From Chitinophaga pollutisoli (GTDB lineage: Bacteria; Bacteroidota; Bacteroidia; Chitinophagales; Chitinophagaceae), in contig NZ_CP149822.1 in NCBI RefSeq assembly GCF_038396755.1, forward strand, positions 2,604,001 through 2,668,000: a stretch of 64,000 bases of DNA, in the 5' to 3' direction. The notes under the pieces are model-generated. The model did no database searches, was not told the DNA's origin, and was given only the letters and a program-made list of their open reading frames with translations. The position numbers and the translations under genes are program-made. Below are positions 26,399-35,701 of the stretch, one piece after another (position 1 is the stretch's first letter; each line of letters opens with the position of its first letter).

Positions 26399-26419
26399 AT
26401 CCGGATGATATCCGGATTC
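26399..26419 (-). terminator. Hairpin at the 3' end of the unknown gene
   Basis: Perfect AATCCGGAT / ATCCGGATT around GAT, directly on the stop codon at 26418. No T run on the minus strand. Confidence 0.4.
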
Positions 26420-26795
26420 ACAGTATATACTCCCGCCGTTTACTTTCCAGTTCGCGCGCCTCCTCCCTTTTAGCCAGAATGGCATCTATTTCTGCTATGT
26501 CAAATGGCTTGAAAACCGGCTTTTCAGCCTCCAAACCCTTGTCCTCCCGCAACCACCGCGGCATCCATTTAACCCGCTCCCACTCTTCCATTCTGCTCTT
26601 AAACCGCTCGAGCCTATAGGCTTGTATTTGCTCTTCAGTCCAATGCTTAGCGAAGAAGCGGAGCACCACATCCGCGCCATCAACGTCCGGAATTGTCCGT
26701 TCATATTTCTGCCATTTATAATCATCCCACATGAAGCGGAAAAAATCGACAAAATCCTTCAACGTCTCTTCGTAAAGTTTATACATCAAATTCAT
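26418..26795 (-). CDS. Unknown small soluble protein
   Basis: 125 residues, rich in Trp, Glu, Arg and Lys, predicted helical, with no membrane segment. The end is highly charged (L-A-K-R-E-E-A-R-E-L-E-S-K-R-R-E-Y). I do not recognise a family. The start at 26795 (MNLMYKLYEETLKDFVDFF) overlaps the end of the upstream membrane protein gene by 17 bases, which suggests coupled translation; a second ATG at 26786 is possible. The two genes are visibly more A/T-rich than the neighbours, and their codons use more A/T at third positions, a possible sign of transfer. Confidence 0.7.
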   Translation of the reverse strand: MNLMYKLYEETLKDFVDFFRFMWDDYKWQKYERTIPDVDGADVVLRFFAKHWTEEQIQAYRLERFKSRMEEWERVKWMPRWLREDKGLEAEKPVFKPFDIAEIDAILAKREEARELESKRREYIL

Positions 26796-27312
26796 ATACC
26801 AAATGAAAAATTAAACAAACTAAATACGGTACCATCGCCATCAACCCCCATACATACATATAGTTATGATATCTTTCTTTGCGTACGATCAACTTCGCGA
26901 ACTTCTCCACGACTATTACCAGGTCGCCCATATAGAATAACTGCAAATTCGTATCAATGACATCGGGTTCCATTCCTTCCAACATCAACTTCTCCAACAG
27001 CGTAAAGTATTTATCCAACGGCGCCGGTAATAACGATTTCGTCACCAACACCAAGCGCGCGGCATACATCATCGAAACCGACAACATTCCCAGCATGGTA
27101 ACGTAACACACATGGTATAACACATGCACTTCCCTCCCGGATTTGAATAAATCCCGGGTGATCGGCATCAGGAAGAACGCTACCGCGGAATATATGAACA
27201 GCAAATGCGTCAACTTGTCCATATACTGCTGGTACTTCTCCGCGTATAACATCAAACGGCGCTCATGCAGCTCGATCAGGTGCGCCACATCAAAAAAGGA
27301 TCTCACAAACAA
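26779..27312 (-). CDS. Unknown membrane protein
   Basis: 177 residues with about three hydrophobic segments: near 38-55 (L-L-F-I-Y-S-A-V-A-F-F-L-M-P), 67-92 (Y-H-V-C-Y-V-T-M-L-G-M-L-S) and 152-172 (Y-V-W-G-L-M-A-M-V-P-Y-L-V). The N-terminus and the stretch 95-150 are soluble and helical. No family recognised. It overlaps the next gene by 17 bases and forms a two-gene unit with it, in A/T-rich sequence. A role such as a membrane sensor or effector is pure speculation. Confidence 0.7.
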   Translation of the reverse strand: MFVRSFFDVAHLIELHERRLMLYAEKYQQYMDKLTHLLFIYSAVAFFLMPITRDLFKSGREVHVLYHVCYVTMLGMLSVSMMYAARLVLVTKSLLPAPLDKYFTLLEKLMLEGMEPDVIDTNLQLFYMGDLVIVVEKFAKLIVRKERYHNYMYVWGLMAMVPYLVCLIFHLVYEFDV

Positions 27313-27440
27313 TGGTTTTATCTATGGGTAAAATTAAGGGGAGGTGGGAACCCCGCCATGAGAAAAGGGCGAGAATATCTCCGGAAAGAAGAGAAAATCT
27401 CCGGAAAGGAAAGAAAACCGAAAATAAAATTGTGCAAAAT

Positions 27441-27472
27441 AAGAAAGCCGGACCCTCAGGCCCGGCTTTCTT
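27441..27472. terminator. Bidirectional terminator between bshA-side operon and unknown pair
   Basis: Stem AAGAAAGCCGG / CCGGCTTTCTT with loop ACCCTCAGGC; runs of A and T on both sides. It ends 3 bases from the stop of the membrane-anchored protein gene. Confidence 0.8.
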
Positions 27473-27474
27473 CG

Positions 27475-27870
27475 TCAAAATGCCGTTCGCACACCCGTCT
27501 TGGGATCCGTGACGGATATCACACTATCTACAATAAAATTACTTACACCCCGCCAGGGTAATGCTCCAAGGTACTCCTTGTAATGCAACTCCAGCAACTT
27601 CCCGCTACTGCTCATCAGCAACTGCGCCACCTTCTCATTCGTCACCGAAAACTGGAACTCGTTCGACTGCACACCGCCCATACTCTGCGGCTTAAAACCC
27701 GACTGGATCAGCCTGCCCTCATACGTCTTCCAGATATACCCCTTCTGCACGAAGAAATTCAACTCGCCCGCCTTCGCGCCACGGCCGAATACAAAATAGT
27801 AGCGATAGTAAAAGAACCCTCCCAGCACCACCAGGATGATCAGAACAATAATAAGTACGAACTTTTTCAT
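27475..27870 (-). CDS. Small membrane-anchored protein of unknown function
   Basis: 131 residues from the ATG at 27870 (MKKFVLIIVLIILVVLGGFF). One N-terminal membrane segment (about 3-22) is followed by a soluble domain with conserved-looking motifs Y-F-V-F-G-R-G-A-K-A-G-E-L-N-F-F-V-Q-K-G and H-Y-K-E-Y-L-G-A-L-P-W-R-G. This looks like a small Bacteroidota family found as single genes; I cannot assign an activity. It starts 7 bases after the M28 peptidase gene and is probably in the same transcript. Confidence 0.8.
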   Translation of the reverse strand: MKKFVLIIVLIILVVLGGFFYYRYYFVFGRGAKAGELNFFVQKGYIWKTYEGRLIQSGFKPQSMGGVQSNEFQFSVTNEKVAQLLMSSSGKLLELHYKEYLGALPWRGVSNFIVDSVISVTDPKTGVRTAF

Positions 27871-27877
27871 ATCAGGA

Positions 27878-29251
27878 TTATAAACCGTATTTATCGACAA
27901 GGTATATCAACGCCCCCATGCCCACGGCCCCCATTTCCAACTCACGCTTGTTCACCGACTCAAATGTATCCGACGCGGCATGGTGAATATCAAAATAACG
28001 CTGCGAGTCGGGAGAAAGTTCAGCCATCGGAATCCCAAACGCCCGTCCCAGCGGCGTAATATCCACGCCGGACCCTACTTCATCAAAATCATACAACCCA
28101 TATGGCAGCATCAGCGGCGCCCAGCTCTTCACCTTCGCACGTTGCTCAGGCTTCATGTCCATGATAAATCCCCTCGGCGTAAATCCTCCCGCATCACTCT
28201 CCAGCGCAAACAAATGCCGCTCGTTGTTTAGTTTCGCCAGTTTCGCATATTTCGCTCCACCGCGCACCCCGTTTTCTTCATTAGCAAACAACACCACGCG
28301 CAACGTCCGCTTCGGCCGCATCCCCAGCGACTTGTATGCCCGCAAGATCTCGACGGACTGCACCACGCCGGCCCCATCGTCGTGCGCTCCCTCGCAGTTA
28401 TCCCACGAATCCAGGTGCGCCCCCACGGTAATATATTCATCCGGGAACTCACTCCCGCGTAATTCCCCGATCACATTGTGCCCGATCGTATCCGGCAGCA
28501 TCTCGCAGGTGGTCCGCAAAAACACCTGCATCGTGGGATCGTTCACGATCCGCCTGCTCAGCCGTTCCGCATCCTGCAAACCGATAGCCACCGCGGCGAT
28601 CTTCGGAAACGAATCATTGTACCGCGTACTTCCGGTATGCGGATAGTTATCCGTGCTATGGCTCATCGACCGCACGATCACCGCCACCGCTCCGTATTTC
28701 GAAGCCCGGCTGGGCCCCTGCGACCGGTACTTCACCGCATCGCCATAACTATGAAAAGTTTTAACGAACGTCGGATTGAACGGGTAATTATAAAACACGA
28801 TCTTTCCCTTCACGGCGTCTTTTTTCGCCTCCAGTTCATCAAAGGAACGCACTTCCAGCACCGGCGCGGTAACGCCCTTCGCGCCCGTGCCCACCGAATT
28901 CCCCAAAGCGATCACATGCAGCGGCGGCACCAAATCACGGCGCCGGCTCACAATCTTCGCCTGCTCCTTGTCGCCCCGCACCCAATGCGGCACCAAGCAT
29001 TCCTGCGTAAACACCTTCTCCGCGCCGGCCGCTTTCAGTACTTCGGCACCCCATTTTTCCGCTTTCACCATCTGCGGCGATCCGGCCAGCCGCCCCCCGA
29101 TCTGCTTGGTGAGCACGCGGAGATTCTCATAAGCGGCACTGTTTGTCAGCACCTCGTCCGCCAGGCGGCGGATCGTCAGCGAGTCGGAGTCCTGCGCAAC
29201 GGCTCCTTGCACCGTTATGCAGGCCAGCACTGCTAAAATTGGCTTCATCAT
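27878..29251 (-). CDS. M28 family metallopeptidase (carboxypeptidase Q-like), secreted
   Basis: 457 residues with a signal peptide (about 1-19, ending V-A-Q-D). A PA-like domain covers about 130-250. The two-zinc aminopeptidase site is visible: V-G-A-H-L-D-S-W-D (about 275-283), H-D-D-G-A-G (about 290), the catalytic Glu pair in A-N-E-E-N-G (about 326) and E-S-D-A-G-G. It should trim peptides from the N-terminus or act as a dipeptidase in the periplasm or outside. The downstream 131-residue protein is probably co-transcribed. It is divergent from bshA. Confidence 0.93.
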   Translation of the reverse strand: MMKPILAVLACITVQGAVAQDSDSLTIRRLADEVLTNSAAYENLRVLTKQIGGRLAGSPQMVKAEKWGAEVLKAAGAEKVFTQECLVPHWVRGDKEQAKIVSRRRDLVPPLHVIALGNSVGTGAKGVTAPVLEVRSFDELEAKKDAVKGKIVFYNYPFNPTFVKTFHSYGDAVKYRSQGPSRASKYGAVAVIVRSMSHSTDNYPHTGSTRYNDSFPKIAAVAIGLQDAERLSRRIVNDPTMQVFLRTTCEMLPDTIGHNVIGELRGSEFPDEYITVGAHLDSWDNCEGAHDDGAGVVQSVEILRAYKSLGMRPKRTLRVVLFANEENGVRGGAKYAKLAKLNNERHLFALESDAGGFTPRGFIMDMKPEQRAKVKSWAPLMLPYGLYDFDEVGSGVDITPLGRAFGIPMAELSPDSQRYFDIHHAASDTFESVNKRELEMGAVGMGALIYLVDKYGL

Positions 29252-29331
29252 GATAAGATCCGGATTTACGGCTTTAAAGCTAACTAATTTTAAAATACTT
29301 ACCTTAGCAACTCATTAAATCCACTTCACGG

Positions 29332-30471
29332 ATGCGCATTGGAATTGTATGCTACCCAACTTACGGTGGTAGCGGCGTTTTGGCGACTGAACTGGGCAAA
29401 GCACTGGCAGACAAAGGGCACCTGGTGCACTTCATCACTTACCAGCAACCCGTCCGGCTGAATGCCTTCCACGCCAATATTTATTATCACGAAGTTCAGG
29501 TCCCCACATATCCGCTGTTCGATTTCCCGCCGTATGAAAGCGCGCTCAGCAGCACGATGGTGGACGTGATCCTCAACCAGAAACTCGACCTCCTCCATGT
29601 TCACTATGCCATCCCGCACGCCTCCACAGCGTACATGGCGCAGCAGATCGTGGCCAAACAAGGCCGGCATATCCCCTTCATCACCACGCTTCATGGTACC
29701 GATATCACGCTGGTGGGGAAAGACAAGACCTACGCCCCCGTAGTCACTTTTTCCATCAACGAATCTGACGCCATCACGGCCGTGTCCAACAACCTGCGGG
29801 ACGAGACGTATAAATCCTTCCCCATCGAAAAGGATATCTCGGTGATTTACAACTTTGTAGACACCGCGCGCTTCACCCGCCGCGACCTTCCCCATTTCCG
29901 CCAGGCCATCGCGCCGAACGGGGAAAAAATCCTCCTGCACGTGTCCAACTTCCGTAAAGTGAAGCGCGTTCCGGACGTGGTGAAGATCTTCCGCCAGGTG
30001 CGCGACGCCATGCCCGCCAAACTCCTCCTCGTGGGCGACGGCCCCGACCGCCCCATGATCGAATGCATGTGCCGCGAAATGGGCCTGTGCGACGATATCC
30101 GGTTCGTAGGCAAACAGGAGCAGCTGGAAGATGTCATGTCCATCTCCGACCTCTTCATCCTCCCTTCCGACTACGAAAGTTTCGGCCTCGCCGCCCTGGA
30201 AGCCATGGCGAGCCAGGTGCCCGTCATTTCCTCCAATGCCGGCGGCCTCCCGGAAATCAACATCGACGGCGTTACCGGTTACAGCAGCCCCGTTGGCGAC
30301 GTTGACCAGATGGCCGCCCATGCGATCGCCATCCTGAAAAACGAGCAGCTGCTCGCCTCCCTGCGCAAAGGCGCCCTCGAACAGGCCCTGCGGTTCCACA
30401 TCGATAATATCATCCCGCAATACGAAGCCCTGTATGACACCGTACTCCAACAGTCGGTAGTGCGTAACTAA
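29332..30471 (+). CDS. bshA: N-acetyl-alpha-D-glucosaminyl L-malate synthase
   Basis: 379 residues, a GT4 glycosyltransferase. BshA joins UDP-GlcNAc to L-malate in the first step of bacillithiol synthesis. The opening [22 protein letters not shown] is the BshA-type UDP-sugar loop; [10 protein letters not shown] (about 121-130) and the E-x7-E site in [14 protein letters not shown] are normal. Bacillithiol is known from Bacteroidota as well as Firmicutes. bshB and bshC are not in the window. A strong terminator follows. Confidence 0.95.
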   Translation: MRIGIVCYPTYGGSGVLATELGKALADKGHLVHFITYQQPVRLNAFHANIYYHEVQVPTYPLFDFPPYESALSSTMVDVILNQKLDLLHVHYAIPHASTAYMAQQIVAKQGRHIPFITTLHGTDITLVGKDKTYAPVVTFSINESDAITAVSNNLRDETYKSFPIEKDISVIYNFVDTARFTRRDLPHFRQAIAPNGEKILLHVSNFRKVKRVPDVVKIFRQVRDAMPAKLLLVGDGPDRPMIECMCREMGLCDDIRFVGKQEQLEDVMSISDLFILPSDYESFGLAALEAMASQVPVISSNAGGLPEINIDGVTGYSSPVGDVDQMAAHAIAILKNEQLLASLRKGALEQALRFHIDNIIPQYEALYDTVLQQSVVRN

Positions 30472-30487
30472 TGCGGTAAAATCACAT

Positions 30488-30524
30488 AAAAAAAGAGCGA
30501 CGGTATCCCGTCGCTCTTTTTTTG
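30488..30524. terminator. Bidirectional terminator between bshA and the por operon
   Basis: Perfect GAGCGACGG / CCGTCGCTC around TATC with A7 before and T7 after; it serves both convergent transcripts. Confidence 0.88.
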
Positions 30525-30540
30525 TCCGGTAACCCCGGGA

Positions 30541-31986
30541 TTATCTTTGTTTGAACCAGGAATTGGCGTTCTGGAGCTTGTCTACTTTGTAAATCTGCAC
30601 TTCCACCACACCGGCGCTTTCTTCATCGTTGGTACGGGCGGTTCCGATCACTTGCCCGGTGTTTACTACCTGGCCGGATTTCACGCTGAAGTTGGACAGG
30701 CCCACATAGTTGGTGAAGTATTGTCCGTGGCGGATGGTGATACACACACCGCCGCCGGGGATGGCGAACACGGACCGTACTTCGCCCTTGAACACGGCCC
30801 TTACGCTGCCGCCTTTGCGGGTGGCGAAGATCATGCCGTCGTTTTCCTCGGTGATGCGGCTGATGTCCGGGTTTTTCTGGATACCGAAGTAGCCGATGAT
30901 GGAGCCGGATTCCACGGGCCAGGGGAGTTTGCCTTTATTAGCCTCGAAGTTATCGGACAGGGCGGCGATCTCGGGGGTCGCTTCCAGTACGTTGTAAACG
31001 CGGGTTGGTTTTTCGGGAGTTGCCGTGGCCGGGGGCTCGGGCTTGGGAGCCGGTGGCGGCGCAGGCGTAGCGGGCGCGGGGGTATTGGCTGCCGTGTTGT
31101 TATTGGCGGCATTGTTGGCCGCCGCGGCTTTGGCAGCCTCGCGGGCTGCGGCCAGGGCGCGCTGACGCTCTTCTTCCTTACGCTTCTTCTCTGCTTCCTC
31201 GGCTTTCCTGCGGGCCAGTGCTTCGGCTTCCGCCTTTCTGCGCGCGGCTTCGATCTCCTTCCGGATTACGGCGCGGATGAGGTCCTGTACTTTCTTCTGG
31301 TCTTTCTGCTTCTGCGCGATATCGGCAACGAGTTCTTTTTCACGGCCTTTCAGCTTGCTGAGCACTTCGTCTTTTTCCTTGCGGTCTTTCTCAAGGGTTT
31401 CGCGTTCCTTCTGCTCCGCGGTAAGCGTTACGGAGCGTTTCTCCCGCTGGTCCTGGAGGTTTTTCACCTTGATCCGCAACTGTTCCTGCGTTTCGATGAT
31501 GTTATCGGCCTGGCGGCGGCGGAATTCGCGATATTGCTGCAGGTATTTATACCGTTTAACGGCGTCGTTGAAGCTTTTGGCGGAGAATACAAAGTTCAGC
31601 AAAGCATATGAACTACGGTTCTTATACGCGGACACGATCAGTTGGGCGTATTGTTCCTTCAACGTATCGAGGTCGCGCTGCAAGGTTTTCACATCGCGCA
31701 GCGCCGTGTTGATGTCGCCGTTGATGAAGTTCAGCTCTTCGTTGATATTGCGGATCAGCTTGGCGCGGGCCTCAATTTTGTTGCGGAGCGCACGCAGTTG
31801 ACCCAGGTTTTCCCGGCTCGATTTCTTGGTCTCCTTCAGCATATTCTGCGTATCATCCAGTTCTTTCTGGATCTCACGCTTCCGCTGCTCCAGTTCTTCC
31901 CGGCTCTGGTTCTGCGCATGCAGCAAGCCAGGCGCCAATACCAGCGCCAGCAAGAATACCGGAATGAACTTTTTCAATTGCATCAT
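30541..31986 (-). CDS. EnvC-like murein hydrolase activator (degenerate M23/LytM protein)
   Basis: 481 residues: a signal peptide (about 1-24, ending L-H-A-Q), long coiled coils (about 28-105 and 160-275), an Ala/Asn/Pro-rich linker (about 285-330) and a LytM-like domain (about 365-481). The zinc ligands are missing: H-x-G-x-D is replaced by the region around N-D-G-M-I-F-A-T, and the H-x-H motif by V-E-V-Q-I-Y-K. It should therefore not cut peptidoglycan but activate amidases at division, like EnvC. It is the last gene of the porU-porV run and is followed by a strong terminator. Confidence 0.92.
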   Translation of the reverse strand: MMQLKKFIPVFLLALVLAPGLLHAQNQSREELEQRKREIQKELDDTQNMLKETKKSSRENLGQLRALRNKIEARAKLIRNINEELNFINGDINTALRDVKTLQRDLDTLKEQYAQLIVSAYKNRSSYALLNFVFSAKSFNDAVKRYKYLQQYREFRRRQADNIIETQEQLRIKVKNLQDQREKRSVTLTAEQKERETLEKDRKEKDEVLSKLKGREKELVADIAQKQKDQKKVQDLIRAVIRKEIEAARRKAEAEALARRKAEEAEKKRKEEERQRALAAAREAAKAAAANNAANNNTAANTPAPATPAPPPAPKPEPPATATPEKPTRVYNVLEATPEIAALSDNFEANKGKLPWPVESGSIIGYFGIQKNPDISRITEENDGMIFATRKGGSVRAVFKGEVRSVFAIPGGGVCITIRHGQYFTNYVGLSNFSVKSGQVVNTGQVIGTARTNDEESAGVVEVQIYKVDKLQNANSWFKQR

Positions 31987-32037
31987 ATGGTTCCGAAGTG
32001 ATGTTTAATAACGTTAAATATACAACGAAATTGTATT

Positions 32038-32871
32038 CTATTGACGCGTGTAAGACGCCGGAATGGGGAACGGAAAGCTCACGGGCTTGTTGAATTCCAT
32101 CTTCCGGATGTCCAGCGCTACTTTCATAACCTGTTTTTCTTCCACATAAATCTTCCGCTGGAATGCCAGCTTGCGCCCTTCCACTGTACGGAAATCACCA
32201 TAAGTCAGCTCCACCACGCGCGGCGTGGCCCTCGCCTCATCCGCATCTGTTATCTTCACCTGCTGCACCGAATAATCGTCGGCGAATATATTGAATTGGC
32301 TCAGCAGCTGCTGCATCTTCGATACAAACGAAATCACCGACTGCGTGCGCACCACCTGTTCCACCGTATCGCCGAGGAACACTGGGTTGCCCACCAGCAG
32401 GTCCTGCAATTCGGACAGGCTCATGTTCAGCTTCATCAGTTCCTGCCCTTCCGCCGTGCTGCGCAGCATCACCGTACCTTCCAGCCGGTTGGTGACCTTG
32501 ATACTGTCGCGGGTGATGAGGATCCGGGCGCCTTCCACATTGAGCGGGCCGCCGATCCGCACCCAGATGGCGCTGTCGCGCTGTATCCGGATGTTCACGC
32601 CAAGATTGTTCCCTTTCTTCCCCCTGTCGTCTTCAAAATCCATCTTCATATCCGCCGTAAACGTCTCGTACGTCACGCGGTTGGCGTTCACTTTCTCCCG
32701 GATCTCACGGGCTTCGGCGAATGCCTTTTCCGTATCGGCGGTATCGGGCCGGGTAGCGGGCGCAGTGGAGTCGGACGGGAAAGTGGCGCGGGTGATGCGC
32801 GTGGAACGGCAGGAAAACAATGCCAGACTGATCAGCGATGCAACAATTGGAAGTTCTATTTTACGATTCAT
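32038..32871 (-). CDS. DUF4292 family lipoprotein
   Basis: 277 residues from the ATG at 32871 (MNRKIELPIVASLISLALFSC), with a lipobox at about residue 21. The frame runs far upstream but overlaps the TPR gene, so the short start is right. The body has a LolA/LolB-like beta pattern (N-R-V-T-Y-E-T-F-T-A-D-M-K-M-D-F-E-D) typical of DUF4292. The family is found across Bacteroidota next to TPR and EnvC genes, as here. A lipid- or lipoprotein-handling role is an inference. It follows the TPR gene after 35 bases. Confidence 0.88.
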   Translation of the reverse strand: MNRKIELPIVASLISLALFSCRSTRITRATFPSDSTAPATRPDTADTEKAFAEAREIREKVNANRVTYETFTADMKMDFEDDRGKKGNNLGVNIRIQRDSAIWVRIGGPLNVEGARILITRDSIKVTNRLEGTVMLRSTAEGQELMKLNMSLSELQDLLVGNPVFLGDTVEQVVRTQSVISFVSKMQQLLSQFNIFADDYSVQQVKITDADEARATPRVVELTYGDFRTVEGRKLAFQRKIYVEEKQVMKVALDIRKMEFNKPVSFPFPIPASYTRQ

Positions 32872-32906
32872 GATACTCTGTTCGACGATTTTTTTTAGCC
32901 CGCCAT

Positions 32907-34649
32907 TCAACGGTCCATATTTTTTATGTAACGCTTCTCCGCGATTTTGCGGGCAAGGCCATGGGAATTCGCGCCGCGGGCTTTCGCCATTTGCCAGAAC
33001 TGCATGGCTTTTTCCTTCTCGTTCAGGTTGAAGAGGATGTCTCCATAATGTTCCAGCACATCCGGATCCTGCTGCGCTTCGTTGAATTCGAGCGCTTTCT
33101 CGATCCAGACTTTGGCGTCGCGGTAACGGCCGAGGCGGAATAGTATCCATGCGTAGGTGTCCAGGTAAGTCGGGCTATCCGGTTTCAATTCGATGGACTT
33201 CCGGCTGAGTGCTTCCGCCTTATCGAGCTTCTCTCCGCGCATGGACAGGTAATAGCTGTAGTTATTCATGACGATATGATCCTTCGGCCGCATGCCCAGC
33301 ACGATCTCGTAGCAGCTGTCGCTCCGGCTGTGGAAGCCGCTGGCGTGATAGGTGTCTCCCAGCAAGGCGTATACATCGGCCACAAAGCGTTTCTCACCGC
33401 CGATCTCGAGCGCACCGGAAAGGGCGTTCACCGCGGCGTCATACCGTTGTTTGAAATAATTGGCCAAACCGTTGAAATAATATCCCATGAATTCGCGCGG
33501 GAACTGCTGCTTGACGTGGTTGCTCACACGGAGCAACGAGTCGGGCTGTTCGGTACGCGAATACAGGTACATGAGCTGGTACCAGACGCTGAACCGGGTA
33601 GAATCGAGGTCCAGCGCGAGTTTGTAGTTGATCAGCGCGCTGTCGGGCACATCGGCCTGCGAATACATGTCGGCTCTCAATGCGTAGGCTTTCGCATCGT
33701 CAGGATGCGATTCCACGATAAGGTTGGCCAGCATGATGCCTTCGTCGCGTTTGGTAGTATCCGTTTCCAGCATCTGGAGATAAGGGTACACGAAAGACAC
33801 CTTTTCGTCGATATTGAAATCGGGATTATGGAATGCTTTGAGGAGGAATGCGCGGTAGCGGGCTTCGTTGCCGTTTTTCTTTTCCAGGTTGGCTACGGCG
33901 ATGAGCGCGCGGGGATGCTGGGGGTCGATAGACAGGATCGTGTCGTACACCGCCCTGGCATCAGCCGTACGTTTTACAGCTTCATAGATTTCCGCCAGGA
34001 GGCCCCAGTAGCGGAGTTCTTCGGGCTGCTGGACGATGAGGCGCCGAACTTCAGCCGCGGCATTGTCGGGCATCCGGAGCCGCATGTAAATCCGCTGCTT
34101 CTGGAATACGATCTCATCGTTCAGCCCTACGCGCATTTCAAGGGAATCGAAAATGCGGAGGGCTTCAGAGAACTGGTTCGCCTTGGCGAGCGAAAGCCCT
34201 TTGTTGAAAAGCAGATCGTCGTCCTGCGGGGTAATCCGCATCAGCCTGTCGTACACGATCGCCGCGCTGTCGAACATATCGTTCACCGAGAACGCTTCCG
34301 CCAGCGATAGCTGGTACCATTTATTGGTAGAATCCATGCCGGCCGCGCGCCGCGCGAAACCGAGGGCATATTGCGGGTTGCGCGCTTCCATGAAAAGGCG
34401 GCTCAGTTCGTAATAAACGGCCGCATTCTGGCGGTTGAGGCGTAGATAATCGGAATACTGCGTGATGGCAGTCTTGTAATCGCCGAGCATTTTGGAGCGT
34501 TGCGCGGCAAAGAAAAGACTGTCCGCCCGCTGCGCCAGGATTTCCTGTTGCAACGGAGCGGGGATCGAGGCGGCGCTTTTGCGCTGGCTGCCGCAGGAAG
34601 CGGCGAGCAGCCCCGATATGGCCAGGATCAGTATGCCGGTGGCGCGCAT
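32907..34649 (-). CDS. Tetratricopeptide repeat lipoprotein
   Basis: 580 residues with a lipobox (L-L-A-A-S-C at about residue 19) and about twelve to fifteen TPR-like helix pairs filling the rest, for example A-V-Y-Y-E-L-S-R-L-F-M-E-A-R-N-P-Q-Y-A-L near 75 and the last at about 530-575. It is a scaffold protein, probably on the inner face of the outer membrane. It starts 2 bases after the dut stop and precedes the DUF4292 gene; this dut-TPR-DUF4292-EnvC order suggests a shared envelope role. Its partner is unknown. Confidence 0.9.
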   Translation of the reverse strand: MRATGILILAISGLLAASCGSQRKSAASIPAPLQQEILAQRADSLFFAAQRSKMLGDYKTAITQYSDYLRLNRQNAAVYYELSRLFMEARNPQYALGFARRAAGMDSTNKWYQLSLAEAFSVNDMFDSAAIVYDRLMRITPQDDDLLFNKGLSLAKANQFSEALRIFDSLEMRVGLNDEIVFQKQRIYMRLRMPDNAAAEVRRLIVQQPEELRYWGLLAEIYEAVKRTADARAVYDTILSIDPQHPRALIAVANLEKKNGNEARYRAFLLKAFHNPDFNIDEKVSFVYPYLQMLETDTTKRDEGIMLANLIVESHPDDAKAYALRADMYSQADVPDSALINYKLALDLDSTRFSVWYQLMYLYSRTEQPDSLLRVSNHVKQQFPREFMGYYFNGLANYFKQRYDAAVNALSGALEIGGEKRFVADVYALLGDTYHASGFHSRSDSCYEIVLGMRPKDHIVMNNYSYYLSMRGEKLDKAEALSRKSIELKPDSPTYLDTYAWILFRLGRYRDAKVWIEKALEFNEAQQDPDVLEHYGDILFNLNEKEKAMQFWQMAKARGANSHGLARKIAEKRYIKNMDR

Positions 34650-34651
34650 GC

Positions 34652-35095
34652 TCAGGATTTGCCGGTATGGCCGAATCCGCCTTCACCACGTACCGTTTCC
34701 GTCAGCTCGCCTACTTCGGTAAGCGTGGCCTGTACGAACGGGGCGATCACCATCTGGGCGATGCGGTCGCCATGCTGGATGGTTTGCGGTTCGGTGGATA
34801 AATTGATCAGGATGATCTTGATTTCTCCTCTGTAGTCTGCATCAATCGTGCCGGGCGTGTTCAGCAGGGTAAGGCCCTGTTTGATGGCCAGGCCGCTGCG
34901 CGGGCGCACCTGCGCTTCGAAGCCTGCGGGCAGTTCCATGAAAAGGCCCGTGGGAATAAGGGTACGTTCCATCGGCTGCAGGGTAACGGCAGCTTCGAGG
35001 TTGGCGCGAAGGTCCATGCCGGCCGCGTCTGCCGTGGCATATCCGGGCAGCGGGTTGGCGGAACGGTTGATGATTTTTACTTGAATATCAGCCAT
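34652..35095 (-). CDS. dut: dUTP diphosphatase
   Basis: 147 residues, the trimeric dUTPase. It splits dUTP to dUMP and keeps uracil out of DNA. All five motifs are present: A-A-G-M-D-L-R-A (about 24-31), P-R-S-G-L-A (64), [11 protein letters not shown] (81), R-I-A-Q-M-V-I (109) and [10 protein letters not shown] (136-145). It lies 30 bases after ispF and 2 bases before the TPR lipoprotein gene, within the long minus-strand run that begins with porU. Confidence 0.97.
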   Translation of the reverse strand: MADIQVKIINRSANPLPGYATADAAGMDLRANLEAAVTLQPMERTLIPTGLFMELPAGFEAQVRPRSGLAIKQGLTLLNTPGTIDADYRGEIKIILINLSTEPQTIQHGDRIAQMVIAPFVQATLTEVGELTETVRGEGGFGHTGKS

Positions 35096-35125
35096 TGAAC
35101 AAAGGTAACGGTTATCGATAAAAGG

Positions 35126-35608
35126 TTATTGCTTTTCGAGGAGCACGTTGGCATAGGCTACCACGCCTTCCTCGCGCCCTACAAAGCCCAGCTTTTCAGT
35201 GGTGGTGGCTTTGATGGAAACATCCTCCACCGTCAACCCCAACCTTTCCGCAATCACCTCCTGCATCTGCGGAACATACGGCCTGATCTTAGGCGCCTGC
35301 AGGCACAGGGTGGCGTCCACGTTCACAACGCTGTAGCCCTTTGCCTTGATCAGCTCGCTGCAACGGGAAAGCAATATTTTGCTGTCGATGTCTTTATAGG
35401 TATTGTCGGTGTCGGGGAAATGCGTCCCGATGTCGCCCAGCGCGGCGGCACCCAGCATGGCGTCGCAGATGGCATGCAGCAACACGTCGGCATCGCTGTG
35501 CCCGAGGGCGCCCTGCGTATGCGGTACCAATACCCCGCCCAGCCAGAAGTCGCGGCCCGGCACCAGCTGGTGAAAATCTACGCCCAATCCAATCCTTAAC
35601 TTACTCAT
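35126..35608 (-). CDS. ispF: 2-C-methyl-D-erythritol 2,4-cyclodiphosphate synthase
   Basis: 160 residues from the ATG at 35608 (MSKLRIGLGVDFHQLVPGRD); an earlier in-frame ATG at 35650 lies in the A/T-rich gap. IspF makes the cyclic diphosphate of the MEP isoprenoid pathway. Metal ligands are in G-V-D-F-H (about 8-12) and H-S-D-A-D-V-L-L-H-A-I (about 37-47); the A-T-T-T-E-K-L-G-F motif is near 133. Length normal. It follows porV by about 93 bases, so housekeeping genes share a run with type IX secretion genes. Confidence 0.97.
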   Translation of the reverse strand: MSKLRIGLGVDFHQLVPGRDFWLGGVLVPHTQGALGHSDADVLLHAICDAMLGAAALGDIGTHFPDTDNTYKDIDSKILLSRCSELIKAKGYSVVNVDATLCLQAPKIRPYVPQMQEVIAERLGLTVEDVSIKATTTEKLGFVGREEGVVAYANVLLEKQ

Positions 35609-35701
35609 TATCCAATTTTTTGCAGTTCCGTAAAATAATAAATCCTCCAAAAGACCGGAGGATTTATTGCATCTTAAAAAGTATTATGGCAAATATACTA
35701 T

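Noticed and set aside
30541..31986. Active M23 peptidoglycan hydrolase
   Set aside because: The zinc-binding His and Asp are missing; an EnvC-like activator fits better.
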